From: Cryptomeria japonica
Lineage: Eukaryota; Streptophyta; Pinopsida; Cupressales; Cupressaceae
DNA: 64,000 bases
Reading direction: 5' to 3'
Assembly (NCBI RefSeq): GCF_030272615.1
Contig: NC_081415.1
Span: 510,279,873-510,343,872 of the forward strand
Shown piece after piece: positions 12,900 to 24,074 of this stretch (position 1 is its first letter; every line of letters begins with the position of its first letter). The notes under the pieces are model-generated. The model was given only the letters and a program-made list of their open reading frames with translations. It did no database searches and had not been told where the DNA came from. The translations under genes and the position numbers were made by a program.

Positions 12900-13230
12900 T
12901 GTATACATCTAAAAATGGTTCAAAGATAATTAATTAAATAGGCAATTATTTAATTAATCCCCCTTCCTAATTTAATCGAATTCATTAGCAATTTGATTAA
13001 ATTCTCCCTTTCATCTACTTATTAATAAATCTAAGGATTTATTTAATAGGTTCATTTCAATGGCCCCCTTTTATTAATAATCCAAATCAATTAATCCTCC
13101 CCCCATTCAATCAATTCTTCGAATCCCCTAATTAATTAAAACAATTCAATTTATGAGTTGTTGAAAATTAATTAGTCTTTTCTTATTATTTGAATTTTTA
13201 AATTCAAACTACCCACATGCCTCCTAACTT

Positions 13231-13380
13231 CTAACCACCTAACCTAACCATCCCTCTAACCTAACCCATTCCATCTAACCTAACCTAACCATCCCTCTAA
13301 CCTAACCCAGTCCACCTAACCTTGGGTTTGCCTAACCCTATCCTATCTTGCACATCCTAACCTCCTTATCCTAACCTCCT
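13231..13380. repeat. CCTAACC minisatellite in Tat LTR
   Basis: Many overlapping CTAACC / CCTAACC phrases, including a duplicated block of about 40-45 bp (ACCATCCCTCTAACC occurs twice, near 13247 and 13287). The 3' LTR has only one copy of that block (about 30910-30975), so the array changed after insertion or differed between templates. It is only loosely like the plant telomere unit CCCTAAA. Confidence 0.85.
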
Positions 13381-13611
13381 ATGGTGTGGATATTCTTCCC
13401 TTGAGACACATGGCACTTTGGCCACATGTCTCCTCTCTTGGACACTTGCCCTCTTATGAGAAAGGCCCCTTGACACTTTTCACCATAGAGATGACAAGTG
13501 TCCCTTCCTCCAACTTCTTCTCCAACTTCCTCCAATTTCACCCTTGATATCTTCAGACTCAATCTTGACCATTGATTCCTGCCACCTCACCCCTAGCCTT
13601 GGAAATCCTAT

Positions 13612-13621
13612 AAATATCCCC
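13612..13621 (+). promoter_or_regulatory. Candidate TATA box in Tat LTR
   Basis: TATAAATATC at 13612-13621; the 3' LTR has TATAAATATT at about 31241-31250. It lies some 460 bp before the LTR end, a reasonable place for a U3/R promoter. The call is from sequence resemblance only. Confidence 0.45.
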
Positions 13622-14077
13622 CATTTTGGAGCACAAAGTATCCCATCTCATTTTCATCTTATGCATTGTTACTATAGACATACCATTTGAGCATTGTTAT
13701 TATAGGCAATTGCATTAGCTTAATTTGATCACTTTCTAGCATATTAATCAATCTCTTTTCTAGCTTAATTGCATCATCATCATAGCTTAATCATGCATAT
13801 TATTAGCTTAATTAGACTCTTGGATCAATCTAGCATAATCGATCTCATATAGCTTGTATATCATCATCATTTCAAATCCTCCGTCTAGGTGTAGTCAAGT
13901 CACTAGGATTGTTTATCCAAATCTGAGAGAAAATCCATACTCGTATCTCTTAGGAGGGGATAGGTTGCTTTGTCATGGTTTATCTTTCATTTGCTTTTAA
14001 TTTTCTAACCATGCTTGTAATGATCTATTGAGTGTTTGTGTTGCAGCTGCAGGTATCACACTTCACAGACACGACAT

Positions 14078-14097
14078 TTTGGTGCCCACCGTGGGGC
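14078..14097 (+). promoter_or_regulatory. Primer-binding site region of Tat element
   Basis: TTTGGTGCCCACCGTGGGGC directly follows the LTR end CACGACA. This TTTGG(T/C)GCCCACCGTGGGGC string is a frequent post-LTR signature in plant Gypsy elements. I did not determine the tRNA. Confidence 0.75.
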
Positions 14098-16162
14098 CAA
14101 AAATCTCATTTTTGGCCTCTTAACATCATTAAATTTTCAATCGAGCAGGTTTCTGGCCGGGTCCAATTCACAATTTTGTACGAGTTCCCTTTCTGTCTCG
14201 TACTTTGTGCCCTCGTACGAGTAGGTGAGAATTATCGTATGAATTTTTGCTTTTGTGTTTTCAAAACAGATTGCATTTTAGGGTTTTCATGCTTCAATTT
14301 GATTATTACTAATGCTAACCCTAGTCTATTTGTGAGTTTTTCAGCAGCCTATTTGGTTTTTGCAGGATAATTGTTGAAGATTACGCTTGTCAAAGCTTCA
14401 TTTCACCAAAACACAACATGACTACTAACATATCTATTTTGCAGGTTGCCTAGGAGGACTCAACCAAACTTTGTGTCTTCTTTAAGTTTTCTAGGCACAC
14501 TTATTTTGCTAATGGTAAATGAACATATTGCTTTCTATGTTTGAGAAGTTGTCTAAGAGGTAGGAGAGTATGCTCTTGTCCATTTGGACAATCAGAAATC
14601 CCAACCCTTGAAGTGCTTCTATGTTTGATATTTGATTACCTTTAGTGGGCATGTCACAATGGGAAAAAGTAATCACCCTGTGAGAATGACCCAAGTGAGT
14701 ACAACTAGACCTAAGCTTTCCAACTCACTCTAAAAAATAGGCCTCTCAGGATTAAAGTCTCAGAGGATGGGATTATTTGAGTTTTCTCTTTTGATATCTC
14801 TCATATCATACATTTAGTAGGGCCTCATGGTCTCAATCATGCTTGCATGACTACTTCTTGTTTCGGTACCTTGTAGGGCTATAGGCCTCAATCGTGCTTG
14901 CGTGACTGTAGGGGGTAATTTCAAATGGAAACCCTTACTACGAACCCTAAGATAGAAGCTACCCGATTCACCTCTGAAAGGGGATAACCTTTGTGCAAGA
15001 GAGATAGTAACTCTCCCAAGACACTTTCCATATGGAGTCGGATAATACGGCGTTGAGAATCCATTGTGTGAGACTCGGCAACCGTATTCTGATTAGCTAT
15101 TGGGTGTGTACCTAAGTTTGTAAGCAAAGGTTTTCTCTCTCAACCAACTTCTTTAGGATTTAGCATGTTGTGCTTGAGGTCACTTATCATATCATGTGTC
15201 TGTTGTGTCTTCATCCCTAAAACAAAAAAAATCAGACATCTAAAAAACTGGAAAACAAAAGAAAACATCAAACTTCATTGATCAAAAATATGTCCAAACA
15301 AATTTTTTGTCTCTGTTCTGTCCTCAATCGTATGATTTTGTTAGTTGGTCGTACGAAGCATCTAGTTTATCATCTGGTCTAGTGAGAATTATTGTATGAG
15401 TCAGTTTGGTAGAGAATTTGTGTCATCTTTTGTCATCTGGTTTTGTGAGAAAGCTCGTACGAGTTTATGCCTTTTGTCATGCGAGATTTCTAGTTTGTCG
15501 TATGAGCCTGATAAATTGTCGTCCGATGTTGTATAAAGTGTCGTACAAATTTCTGTCTCTGTCAGTCCAGAGCTATCTTCTTGCATGTCTTTTTCAGATT
15601 TGTCATATTTGCTTGGTCATTTTTCAATGAACATAAACACCTGATATTTGTCATTCTGTGCTTAAATTATCTTTTTGGTTCGCTTGGTCAAGTTATCATT
15701 TGTTAAATCAAATTCTAGAAATAGACACCTCAAGTTTTTCAAGTATTCACCTTCAACAAGTTCAAGATCTAAACATCTCAAAGTGCATTATCACCCTCTT
15801 TGATAAACTGATCACTCAAAACATAGTTTCTCATCAGGATCTATCATCCTCTATCATGAAACTACAACGTTTGGTCAGGACAACCTTGTCCCACATCGTA
15901 GGATATATCGTTCCTATTAGACTTGGTTTTATCAAAATCATCATCATTGCACTCCAAAATTGAAGATCAAAACACTTGCAAACTTTTAAACACTTGAATC
16001 ATGTTTTCATGTCATATCACTCTATCACATTTACATTGACAGTTGATCACTTATCGAAACAACTTTTGGACAATCGAATCCTAGCACAATATCTAACGCA
16101 CGTGTATGCCCATTTTAACTAGAGCATAGAGACAGAAGATTGCAAAAACATAAATTCAAACA
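14098..16162 (+). other. Untranslated leader of Tat element with TCGTACGA motif cluster
   Basis: A ~2.1 kb leader separates PBS and gag, long even for this lineage. No domain is readable. About a dozen variants of the palindrome TCGTACGA lie in two groups: 14176-14242 (four) and 15328-15550 (eight). The perfect 10-mer CTCGTACGAG is at 15454-15463. Such clustering in otherwise unstructured AT-rich DNA is not expected by chance. Confidence 0.7.
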
Positions 16163-17770
16163 TTGGAAATAATTGAAGATTATAGAACCATGGAACCCGA
16201 AAATGAAATACAAGAAGAAGAGGAAATAACAGAACAACATCTCCAAGAAATCAAACAAGATCCTAAATTTGATAAATTTATGGAGAAAATATTGGAGGGA
16301 GAAAAAGAAAAATACTTCCTAACGTTAGCTAAATCTGGTGCTACACTCCCCCAAGACTTTGATGTGAGCAAATTAGCACAAAAGAGAAGGGAATATTCCC
16401 CCGATAAAGAATGACATGAGGATATATTTGGTCTCAAAATGAATGACACATCAATTATTGATAACACAAGAAATAATGTGGAAACTTCCATTCCCAAAAA
16501 GGATGACGTAGAAATTCTCAACCATCTCAAATCTAATGAAAACACAAGAAGGGTCAGAGATGACACAAGAAGAGATCAAGATCATAATAGAACACACAAT
16601 CATGGTCATACAAGGACAAATCATGTTGATAATCCTATCACAACTCTTACACAACAAATACAGACACTGCAAACACAAATCCAAGATATGCCGAGAGGAA
16701 CTGTTAGAAGATACTCACTTCAAGAAATATGTCCTTACCCCTTCGATAGAAATCTAAACATGATACCATTTCCTATAGGTTGTGAAACTCCTCGATACGA
16801 AAAATATAATGGAAGCACTGATCCCCAAGATCGTATACAAGAATTTTGCACACCGAGTATGGAGTTTGCACATGAGGATACCTACCTGATGAGATTATTT
16901 CCAAAACGCTTATGAGATTATTTCCAAAACGCTTAAGTGGACTTGCTATGGAATGGTTCTCCAAACTTCCACCTGGAATTAGATCATTCACAGAATTGGT
17001 GGATAAGTTTGTTTCACAATACTCTTATAAAATTAAACATGAGGTAACAATGCTTGATTTATGTAGCACTAAACAAAAGAGTGGAGAACCTTTCATGACG
17101 TTCCTACAAAGATGGAGATAGTTAGCTTCACGATATCCTCAAATGGTACCAAAATACGAGAAGATAGACATATTCATTGACAACCTAAATGGACAAATGA
17201 GTTATCATCTAAAAATGCAATGCCATCAAAATTTTGAAAAGATGATTGATAATGGTATCATAATGGAAGACGCTATGGTAAATAAGGGTGAGTTGAAGCT
17301 ATACAAAGAAGGCATTAATCCTCCTTACAACAATGTTAGCAACAATAACAATGATAAGCCTAAATTTTGGAATAGAAATCGAAATGTCGTGAATGATGGA
17401 ATAGTGGATAACAACAATGTAAAACCAAAACAACCAGTTTTCAATTTATCTACTCACTTAGCAATAGCTCAACAAAACGACAATCACCAAAAATCAACTT
17501 TCAACAATTTCTTTCGAAGGAAATTTACGAACATTGGCCAACCACTTGGGTCAGCACTAAAGACACTTCTTGCAAAAAAATTGATTACTTTGCCAGAAGG
17601 AAGGAACTACAAACCTCAAGTAAAACCCCCTTGGTGGAATGATAACCATTATTGTGATTTCCATCAAAACAAGGGACATCACACAGATAATTGTCAGCGG
17701 TTGAAACATGTCATCCAAGATTTGATTGATAATGGAGTAATAACTGTGGATGGACATATGATAAATGAAT
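16163..17770 (+). pseudogene. gag: Tat gag, N-terminal part (interrupted)
   Basis: Gag would form the virus-like particle of the element. An acidic N-terminus (MEIIEDYRTMEPENEIQEEEE) leads into a retrotransposon gag core: YEKYNGSTDPQDRIQEF at about 16796-16846, then LSGLAMEWFSKLPPGIRSF and a SGEPFMTFLQRW segment. A Cys-His motif, CDFHQNKGHHTDNCQRLK, lies at about 17653-17706. Breaks are a TGA at 16412, a TAG at 17119, and a 23-bp tandem duplication (16889-16911 and 16912-16934) that shifts the frame. The Copia-like element enters after 17770, and the frame resumes at 25193 once one TGAAT copy is discounted. Confidence 0.9.
16889..16934 (+). repeat. 23-bp tandem duplication causing a gag frameshift
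   Basis: The 23-mer beginning ATGAGATTATTTCC occurs twice back to back. Since 23 is not a multiple of three, the downstream gag reading moves to another frame, exactly as the two frames meeting here show. Confidence 0.95.
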
Positions 17771-18887
17771 TGTTGGCTTGATGATGATTGTAATGTATTT
17801 ATCACTTGTTGTCATTGATGAAACACTCTCACACACACATATGATTACATTGACTACCAGTGTAACTTCAATTGGTTTACACTGTTAACTGGTATGTTTA
17901 AGGTCTATCTCTAACTGGTACTCTATGTCAACCGGTATGTGCTTAAGAGATAACTTGTGGCTACACTAAGTCAGCATCAAATGAAGATGAAGATGAAGAT
18001 GTAGATCAAGTGGAAGATTCCAGGACAATGGATCACATGTTTTGTTCCAACCAGTATTGACTGTTCTAACCGGTATCTGATTTTGTGATGAGTTACCAGC
18101 ACCGACTTCCTGGCGGTCATTTTTGTGATGAGTTATGATTACTTGTCTAGATACACTACACCTAGGAAATTGTGTTTTGATTTCCTTAGGCTGACATAAG
18201 ATTTGAATGTCTATACTAAGACATCTTAGTGAATCATTTGAAACTGATAGTGATAGAGAGGAGATTATGTGAATACTGATATGCATAAAGAGTGAAAGTT
18301 TTTGTTGAAGAGCGACAAGTGTTAAGATGAAGAGCAGTGTTGAATGTACATAGAATGATCTGATCAAGCAAATATTGTGCTACTCAGAACATATCAAACC
18401 ATTCTTGGTGTTTTATAATCATTACAACATAATCAAATCCCCTAACCGGGTAAGCTCTAACAAGATTCATTGTATAAATCCTCTAACAAGGTTATCCATT
18501 AGTTGGGATTCTCAAATCCTCCAGCGAGGTTACTCCTGATAGGGTAGTACTCTTAATAGGGTATAAGCTTCTAATCAAGCTTGGGATCTCTAACAAGATT
18601 CGCTCCTAGCAGAGCACTTTGTAAGACCTTAACCGGTCAATTATCTATTACTGCAGATAGTTAACTCATGAGTTCCATCTCATCATGGTAAAAGTTTGGG
18701 TTTTCCAAGTATAAACACTTGTGTTATGGTGGTTGTTCTACTTTTTGTGGATGTTGTTATATCATTTTGGATAGCATGTATTTTGTTTAAATGCTTGATT
18801 AAGTTCATCTACCCGTTAGTGTTTGAAGTAGTGTTTTATTTGGTGTCACTAATTCACCCCCCCTCTCAGTGCTTTTCAAGTCCATCA
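17771..18887 (+). repeat. 5' LTR of the Copia-like element
   Basis: 1117 bp. It contains repeated AACYGGTA-type motifs (about 17884, 17909, 17928, 18045, 18066 and 18628) and a GATGAA trinucleotide-style run (17980-18002). A run of short phrases such as CTAACAAGGTTA, CCAGCGAGGTTAC and AGGGTAGTACTC (18440-18620) reads as imperfect tandem repeats. The end TTCACCCCCCCTCTCAGTGC is typical of plant Copia LTR termini. Confidence 0.95.
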
Positions 18888-20228
18888 ATTGGTATCAAAG
18901 CATAACTTCTTTGAAGCCTAACCACTTAGAAGGGAGTCTTGAAACTACCATTGGGGACAAAAGCTACTTCGAGATGGCTAGAGAGCTAGAAGCTATCAGA
19001 AATGAAGTTGAATCCTTTAGGGGCAAACTGAAAGCTTCTCAAGTCAAAAGGAGAGAGCTATCTGAAAAAATGTTAGAAATATCTGATAATAGTTCTTCAG
19101 GTGAAGCCAATATTGAAGCTTTAGCAGATTAAGTTGAAAAGGTGAATGATGAGAAACTGAATCTAAGGAGAGAGCTAGAAGGTCTCACTATCTACGTGAT
19201 TTAGGAACTAGCAGCCAGAAGAGCCGCTGAAGATCTTTTCAAGGTAAGAGATCAAGAGATTATAAAGATCAAACGGGAAAAATACACTATTCCTGAGAAC
19301 TTGATTGTTGAAATAGAAGAAAAGGAGAACCTAAAGCTAGATCTTAAGCTGACATCATCTCTGAAAGAGAACTTGTCTAAGCATAATGAAGATCTTGTCA
19401 AAAATCTTACTGAAGCTAATGAAAAATTGGAGAAGTTCGTCAAAAGTGCTACCATGCTGGAAGAACAAATTCAATCACAGAGAATGAAGGGTGATATCTC
19501 TGGACTTGGTTTTCATTCAACTGAAAAAGGTGAATGCTCCAGTACAAAGAACAAAACTACTCCTAAAGTCAATAAGACTACCGGTAAGAAGTTTTTTAAG
19601 CTTGTTTCTTTGTTTGTCATAAGCCTAGTCATACTGCAAATGTCTGTAGAGACAAACCTAACATAAATACAAATTACAATACTAATGCTAGGTATGTGTC
19701 TAGAAAGTTTGAAGGTCATTGCTTCACATGTGGAATGTATGGGCATAGACATGTTGAGTGCAGATATGGAGCAAAAAATCATGTACCACATGTGCATCCC
19801 AGACCAAATGGTGACCGGATAAGGAACTTTGATAACCGGGTAAATTTGAACTGGCAAAGATCCTATGGCAACCGGTTTAGTCCATTCGAGATGGAAAAGG
19901 TAACGAATGTTATTTGTACCCTCTATAATAACTTTAGTCATGTGGCTATGAATTATAGAAGAAGAACATGAAGAGGAAATGCAGGACCCTAGAGATCATC
20001 TGGTATGGTCTGTTACCACTGCAATGAACTGGGGCACTTAGCAAAGTTTTGTAGATAAAGAAATAGCAAACCGGTCAACTCTTTCAAGGATCAGAAAGGC
20101 AAGCAAAAAGTTGATGTTGAGGAAACCAGAGAAGATATGAATCAGATTTGGAAAAAGAAAGGTGATGACTCGCCTGGAGAAGAAACTATTCCTTCACCTA
20201 GTGAAGAGAACCCAACACCAATGACTTA
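18869..20228 (+). pseudogene. gag: Gag remnant: coiled coil and two CCHC zinc knuckles
   Basis: The first ~270 codons (18869-19666, one frame with in-frame stops at 19130 and 19202) are rich in Glu/Lys/Leu and look like a coiled coil (RELEAIRNEVESFRGKL, ENLSKHNEDLVKNLTEANEK). After a frameshift come two nucleic-acid-binding knuckles of the form C-X2-C-X4-H-X4-C: CFTCGMYGHRHVEC (about 19721-19762) and CYHCNELGHLAKFC (about 20011-20052). The usual Copia gag N-terminal core is missing, and no protease follows. The layout resembles the coiled-coil-plus-knuckle half of gag in large plant Copia elements. The call is firm for zinc knuckles, moderate for lineage. Confidence 0.85.
18889..18901 (+). 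promoter_or_regulatory. Primer-binding site of the Copia-like element
   Basis: TTGGTATCAAAGC follows the LTR end CCATCA after one base. It is the Copia-style variant of the initiator tRNA-Met site (TGGTATCAGAGC). Confidence 0.9.
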
Positions 20229-20677
20229 AGCCTGTTTAACATGGCTAAGGGGAGTTAATGGTAAAACATCTCCAGAGCTCTTGTAAAATGAGCGGGAAAT
20301 AATTTTTGAATTATGAATTTTGGTGAATTTTTGTTGATGTGTTATCAATCAATATTTCACTTAAGTGGTGAAATTAGGGTTTGTAACCTAAAGTGTGAGC
20401 ATTTATTACAATTGGTAAAAAGGGATAAAAGCAAGTTTTACTTTATCTTTTTTACCCTAACTCTTTTGAGAAAGAAATTTGAAGCGATTGCAGAGCCGAA
20501 CAAGATTGTCTTGGTGTCAATTGGCAAATTGTTTTTTGATTAGAGAAATTAAGTTGAATCGAAAGTTGCAGAGAGGCGAATGGGTGTGCATTTGGGCATT
20601 TCAACTGAGAAACGAAGCGACACGCAAGAAACAAGGTATTTCTTTGAGTATATTGCTTCGAAACTTGTTTATCTAGA
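20229..20677 (+). other. Spacer / leader ahead of the long ORF
   Basis: About 450 bp between the gag remnant and the ATG at 20678, with no domain. The ATG sits in a good plant context (AGAATGG, A at -3 and G at +4). A candidate splice donor, CAAGGTATTT, lies about 45 bp before it. The stretch could be a separate 5' UTR brought in with the ORF. Confidence 0.4.
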
Positions 20678-23600
20678 ATGGCATCTACTTCTAAGCCTAT
20701 AAAGAGGTTGATGATCACTGCTGAGCCTAAGGAAGCTCTAAAGGCAGACCAAATTATGTCTTATAATGCATTGTCACAAATCCCGAGTAGTGTTATGGCC
20801 AAAGGTGACTTGTCCAACTATATAGATTGCAAGATAGAAGATTTAGGAACTCTACACATTTATACACAGTTGAAATCACTCTGTGATAAGAACAGAAAGA
20901 TTGAAACAAAATATGCTAGGGTTTTTGAAAAAGGTTTTCACAATGCCACCTACTTTCTTGAAGATTTTGAAGAACACATAAGAATCATTTTGAGTCGAGT
21001 CCACGAAGAGAATATGTATCTAGAAAGGACTCATAGAATAACCAAGGAAGCTATTAAGGCTGTAACGGGTTATTTTTCAACCAGTGAAAGTCCTATGCTA
21101 AGAAGAATTTCAAAGGATATTGTCTTCAAATTAACTAGTTCTACATCTGATAAGCATTCTTTTTATATCAACAATATTAGAGACCCTGCAGTGAAACTAG
21201 CAGCAATGGTGATAGGCTACCGGGTATTTTACTCCAGTAGACTTAATAGTGTTCCATCTGCAACAATTCACACAACACATAGAATGATTGTTGATAATGC
21301 AGATTATGATATTTGTGAAGCCATTAGAGTGCAATTATTTCAAAATTTGCAATCCATTAAGAAGGACAATGCACAAAAGCTTAAATATGGTCAGCTATTA
21401 GCCGGGTTATTTTTCTATTTTTAGAACTTCCTACCAGGTATTGGAGACATTGAATGGTCCAAAGACCTACTGATCAATGCACAGATCAAGAACAACATTA
21501 AGGCTATGCAGAATACTTTTTCAGCTGCCGTGAATAAGTATTTTAATAAATTTTAGAAAAAGATGAGCACGAGAATGAGGTTACCTGAAGATGTGGTAAA
21601 ACACTTTGCAAAAGACATAGTCTTCACTGTTACCACTGACTTTTCCTTGATGCAAGCAATTGAACCTAGAGAGGAAGAGATGAAAGATATGAGTTATGAG
21701 GTTAATCATGATTTACTGGTTGGCTATGCTAATACTCTGTTAGCATCACCAAAAGATAAAAATCAGGCAAAATTGGACATTGTGGTAGTCCAAGTTGCAC
21801 CAACAGAAACCGGTATTGTACCTATAGCTAATGTGAAAGGAAAGAAAAAGTAGTCTGATGAAAAGTCTCCTGTGAAAAAGACCACAAGGGTGACTCGGAG
21901 TGTCCTAACCAAAAAGGAACTAACACCTAAAGTATATGTAAAGAAGGAGAGTGCACCAAAGAAGAGAAATTGGAAATTGATTTTGCAGCCAGAGTCTGAG
22001 GGTACAAATTTTGAAGAAGAACCAAAGAAGGAAAAAACAACCAGTAGAACACCCAAGAAGGTAAAGGTATTGTCGAAGGAAACTACACCTATAGATATTG
22101 CTACCTACAAACTTGACATAGTTTTTGAGAGAATAATGAAGACATTAGGAAGAAATAGGTTTGACAATGTCAAAGAATATTTTGATTCTTTCACTGAAGA
22201 TGAGCAGAAGCAAGTCATTCAACAGGTAATAACTTATTTGGGTCATTACAATAGATTTTCGCATGACTTGGAAAAAGATATTTCAATCTCTTTGTATAAT
22301 ACTCTTTTAGATAAATGCGAGGAAGCTATTCAATTGGAAAAGAAGACTATTGATGAAATATTTGTACAATATTTTTCCAATTTATCATCGGATGGAATTA
22401 GTGCTTTAGTTGAGAAATACAAAGTATATTTTGATTTTAAAATGAGAAGATTGAAGCTTCTTGATGCAAAAAGGATAGTTATTGATTCTGAGACACATCA
22501 GCTAGCCTATGTAATCAAAAAGAGGGAAGAATTCATCCACTCTAGCAATAAGGATAATACTACAGATGATGTTCCTCGACCAGAAATGGATGAAGAGGAG
22601 ATTGTTCAATCTGACATAGTATATCCAATCAAGAAGAAGGATGATTCCATTATTCTTATTGATGAAGATGATCAGAATATAGTGGACCTATTTGGAGACA
22701 TCACTGCACCAGATATGGAGCCTCCTACAATCACTGAAGTACAGGTTACATTAGTTGATAAATCAACTGTTCAACTAAAAGTGGACAATGAACCGGCAAC
22801 ATAACAACTGGAGAAACCTCAATTTCCATCGGTCATTGAAAATACTCAAAAGGAGTCTACTGAGAAAGTTGTCGCTCGGTTACCTGGAGAGACAATAGAG
22901 CAGGACATAGAGAGAGCTATCATTAAGAGTGTCATCCCTGAATTGGCAAAGCAGAAACTACTTGAAGATGATGATGATGATTCTTTAAGTATTTCAGAAC
23001 CCATTAACACGAACACTTTGTGCGCGTCAGAAATGATGAAGATTACTAATGTTATGCAATCTAGAGCACACAAGAAGAGACTGAAAGAGCAAAGGATTGA
23101 AGCAGAGACAATCCAATATGCAGTAGAAATTTTGTTTGGTTTACTACCGGAAACAACTGTTGCACATCTTCCTACACCCATCAACAAACTTGGTCAGTTA
23201 GTTGCAGATGCATCTGATCAAATCAAGTCACTTGAAGATGCTGCTCAAATGTCTGCTGAGAATAGCCAGAAGAAGAAATATGGAGATAAACTGGCAAAGA
23301 ACATTGAAAGTGAAAAAATGGCTCTATCTAATAATGGAAGTTTGTTGAAGAAAGATATTGAATATGGAGGAAAGTATCTTGCCTCTACCTCTAATGTTTC
23401 TTTCTTTTATTCTGACATTTCTAAGACTCAAATTGAAACCAAGCAAGAAATGGAAAGGATATGCAAGGCATATGTCCCGATCCAGGACTCCATTCATGTC
23501 TTTAACCGGTCTGTAGATGATTTGCATGACAAATTGAATAGGAATGATAATGAGAAGGCTAAGAGACTCCGATCTCTAAAAGAGTTCAAGAGTCATCTTA

Positions 23601-23746
23601 CCTCACAGGTTGACATTCTTCAGAGAGCCTACTCCAATGTAGAAGTTATTCTTGCTACTCTTGAAACTTGCATGCTAGACTCAATGGAAGAATTCCATTC
23701 CCAGTTGATGTCTACATTTGAGTACACTGCTAACATACTGGAATAA
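20678..23746 (+). pseudogene. Long uncharacterised ORF in the Copia-like element (1022 codons, 4 stops)
   Basis: I do not recognise this protein. One frame runs from ATG 20678 to TAA 23746, interrupted only by TAG at 21422, 21554 and 21851 and TAA at 22802, with no frameshift over 3.07 kb. Residues ~1-300 look globular (ENMYLERTHRITKEAIKAV, VKLAAMVIGYRVFYSSRL). About 370-470 is basic and Lys/Thr/Pro-rich (nuclear-signal-like PKKRNWK). About 475-620 looks helical. An acidic, Asp/Glu-rich linker follows, and the C-terminus (~760-1022) is Lys/Glu/Gln-rich and probably coiled coil. There is no RT, integrase or protease motif and no obvious membrane segment. It occupies the 3' position where some plant Copia elements carry an extra ORF. 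Gag-like, DNA-binding and captured-gene origins all remain open. Confidence 0.8.
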
Positions 23747-24074
23747 TGGGAAAATGCTTTATCCTAGATGAAGCATAACTTCAATGATATTTTTATGAGA
23801 TGAGCCAATGCATGAACTTTTTTAAAGTTGTAATATATACTGAACACTTTGATACAAATTTTGTATATATATGTATATATTTTACTTTATCATTTTGGCA
23901 TTGTTGGCAAAGGGGGATTAATAATATGTATGCGTGTTTTTGAAAAGTTTGTGTTTATGCATGCATTAAGGGGGAGTATGAGCACATGTGTAAATATGTT
24001 GTGTATGCACACTTAGTGGTATTGTATTACTCTAAAATTTTCTAAGTGTTGCCATCGATGCCAAAGGGGGAGAT
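23747..24074 (+). other. 3' untranslated region and polypurine tract
   Basis: AT-rich, with a TATATATATG run (about 23862-23880) and three purine-rich spots: AAAGGGGGATTAA (23909), AAGGGGGAGT (23968) and CCAAAGGGGGAGA (24061-24073). The last directly abuts the 3' LTR and is the plus-strand priming polypurine tract. The upstream ones are possible secondary tracts. Confidence 0.8.

Larger units (their letters stand above)
12900..14076 (+). repeat. 5' LTR of Tat element
   Basis: 1177 bp, starting TGTATACATC and ending CACGACA before the PBS. It matches 30571-31451 over their shared length. It carries a CCTAACC-rich minisatellite (13231-13380) and an inverted pair around GACACATGGC and GCCACATGTC (about 13405-13432). 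The region around 13610, with TATAAATATCCCCC, resembles a plant TATA box and is a plausible promoter. A following region of short TAGCTTAAT repeats (13690-13860) would then lie in the transcribed R/U5 part. Confidence 0.92.

Noticed and set aside
13231-13380. Interstitial telomere
   Set aside because: The unit is CCTAACC/CTAACC with irregular spacers, not runs of CCCTAAA, and it lies inside an LTR with a copy in the partner LTR.
21422-21853. Stop-codon readthrough or TAG recoding in the long ORF
   Set aside because: Possible, but four stops of C-to-T type in an old methylated transposon are explained more simply by deamination. Kept as an alternative in the findings.
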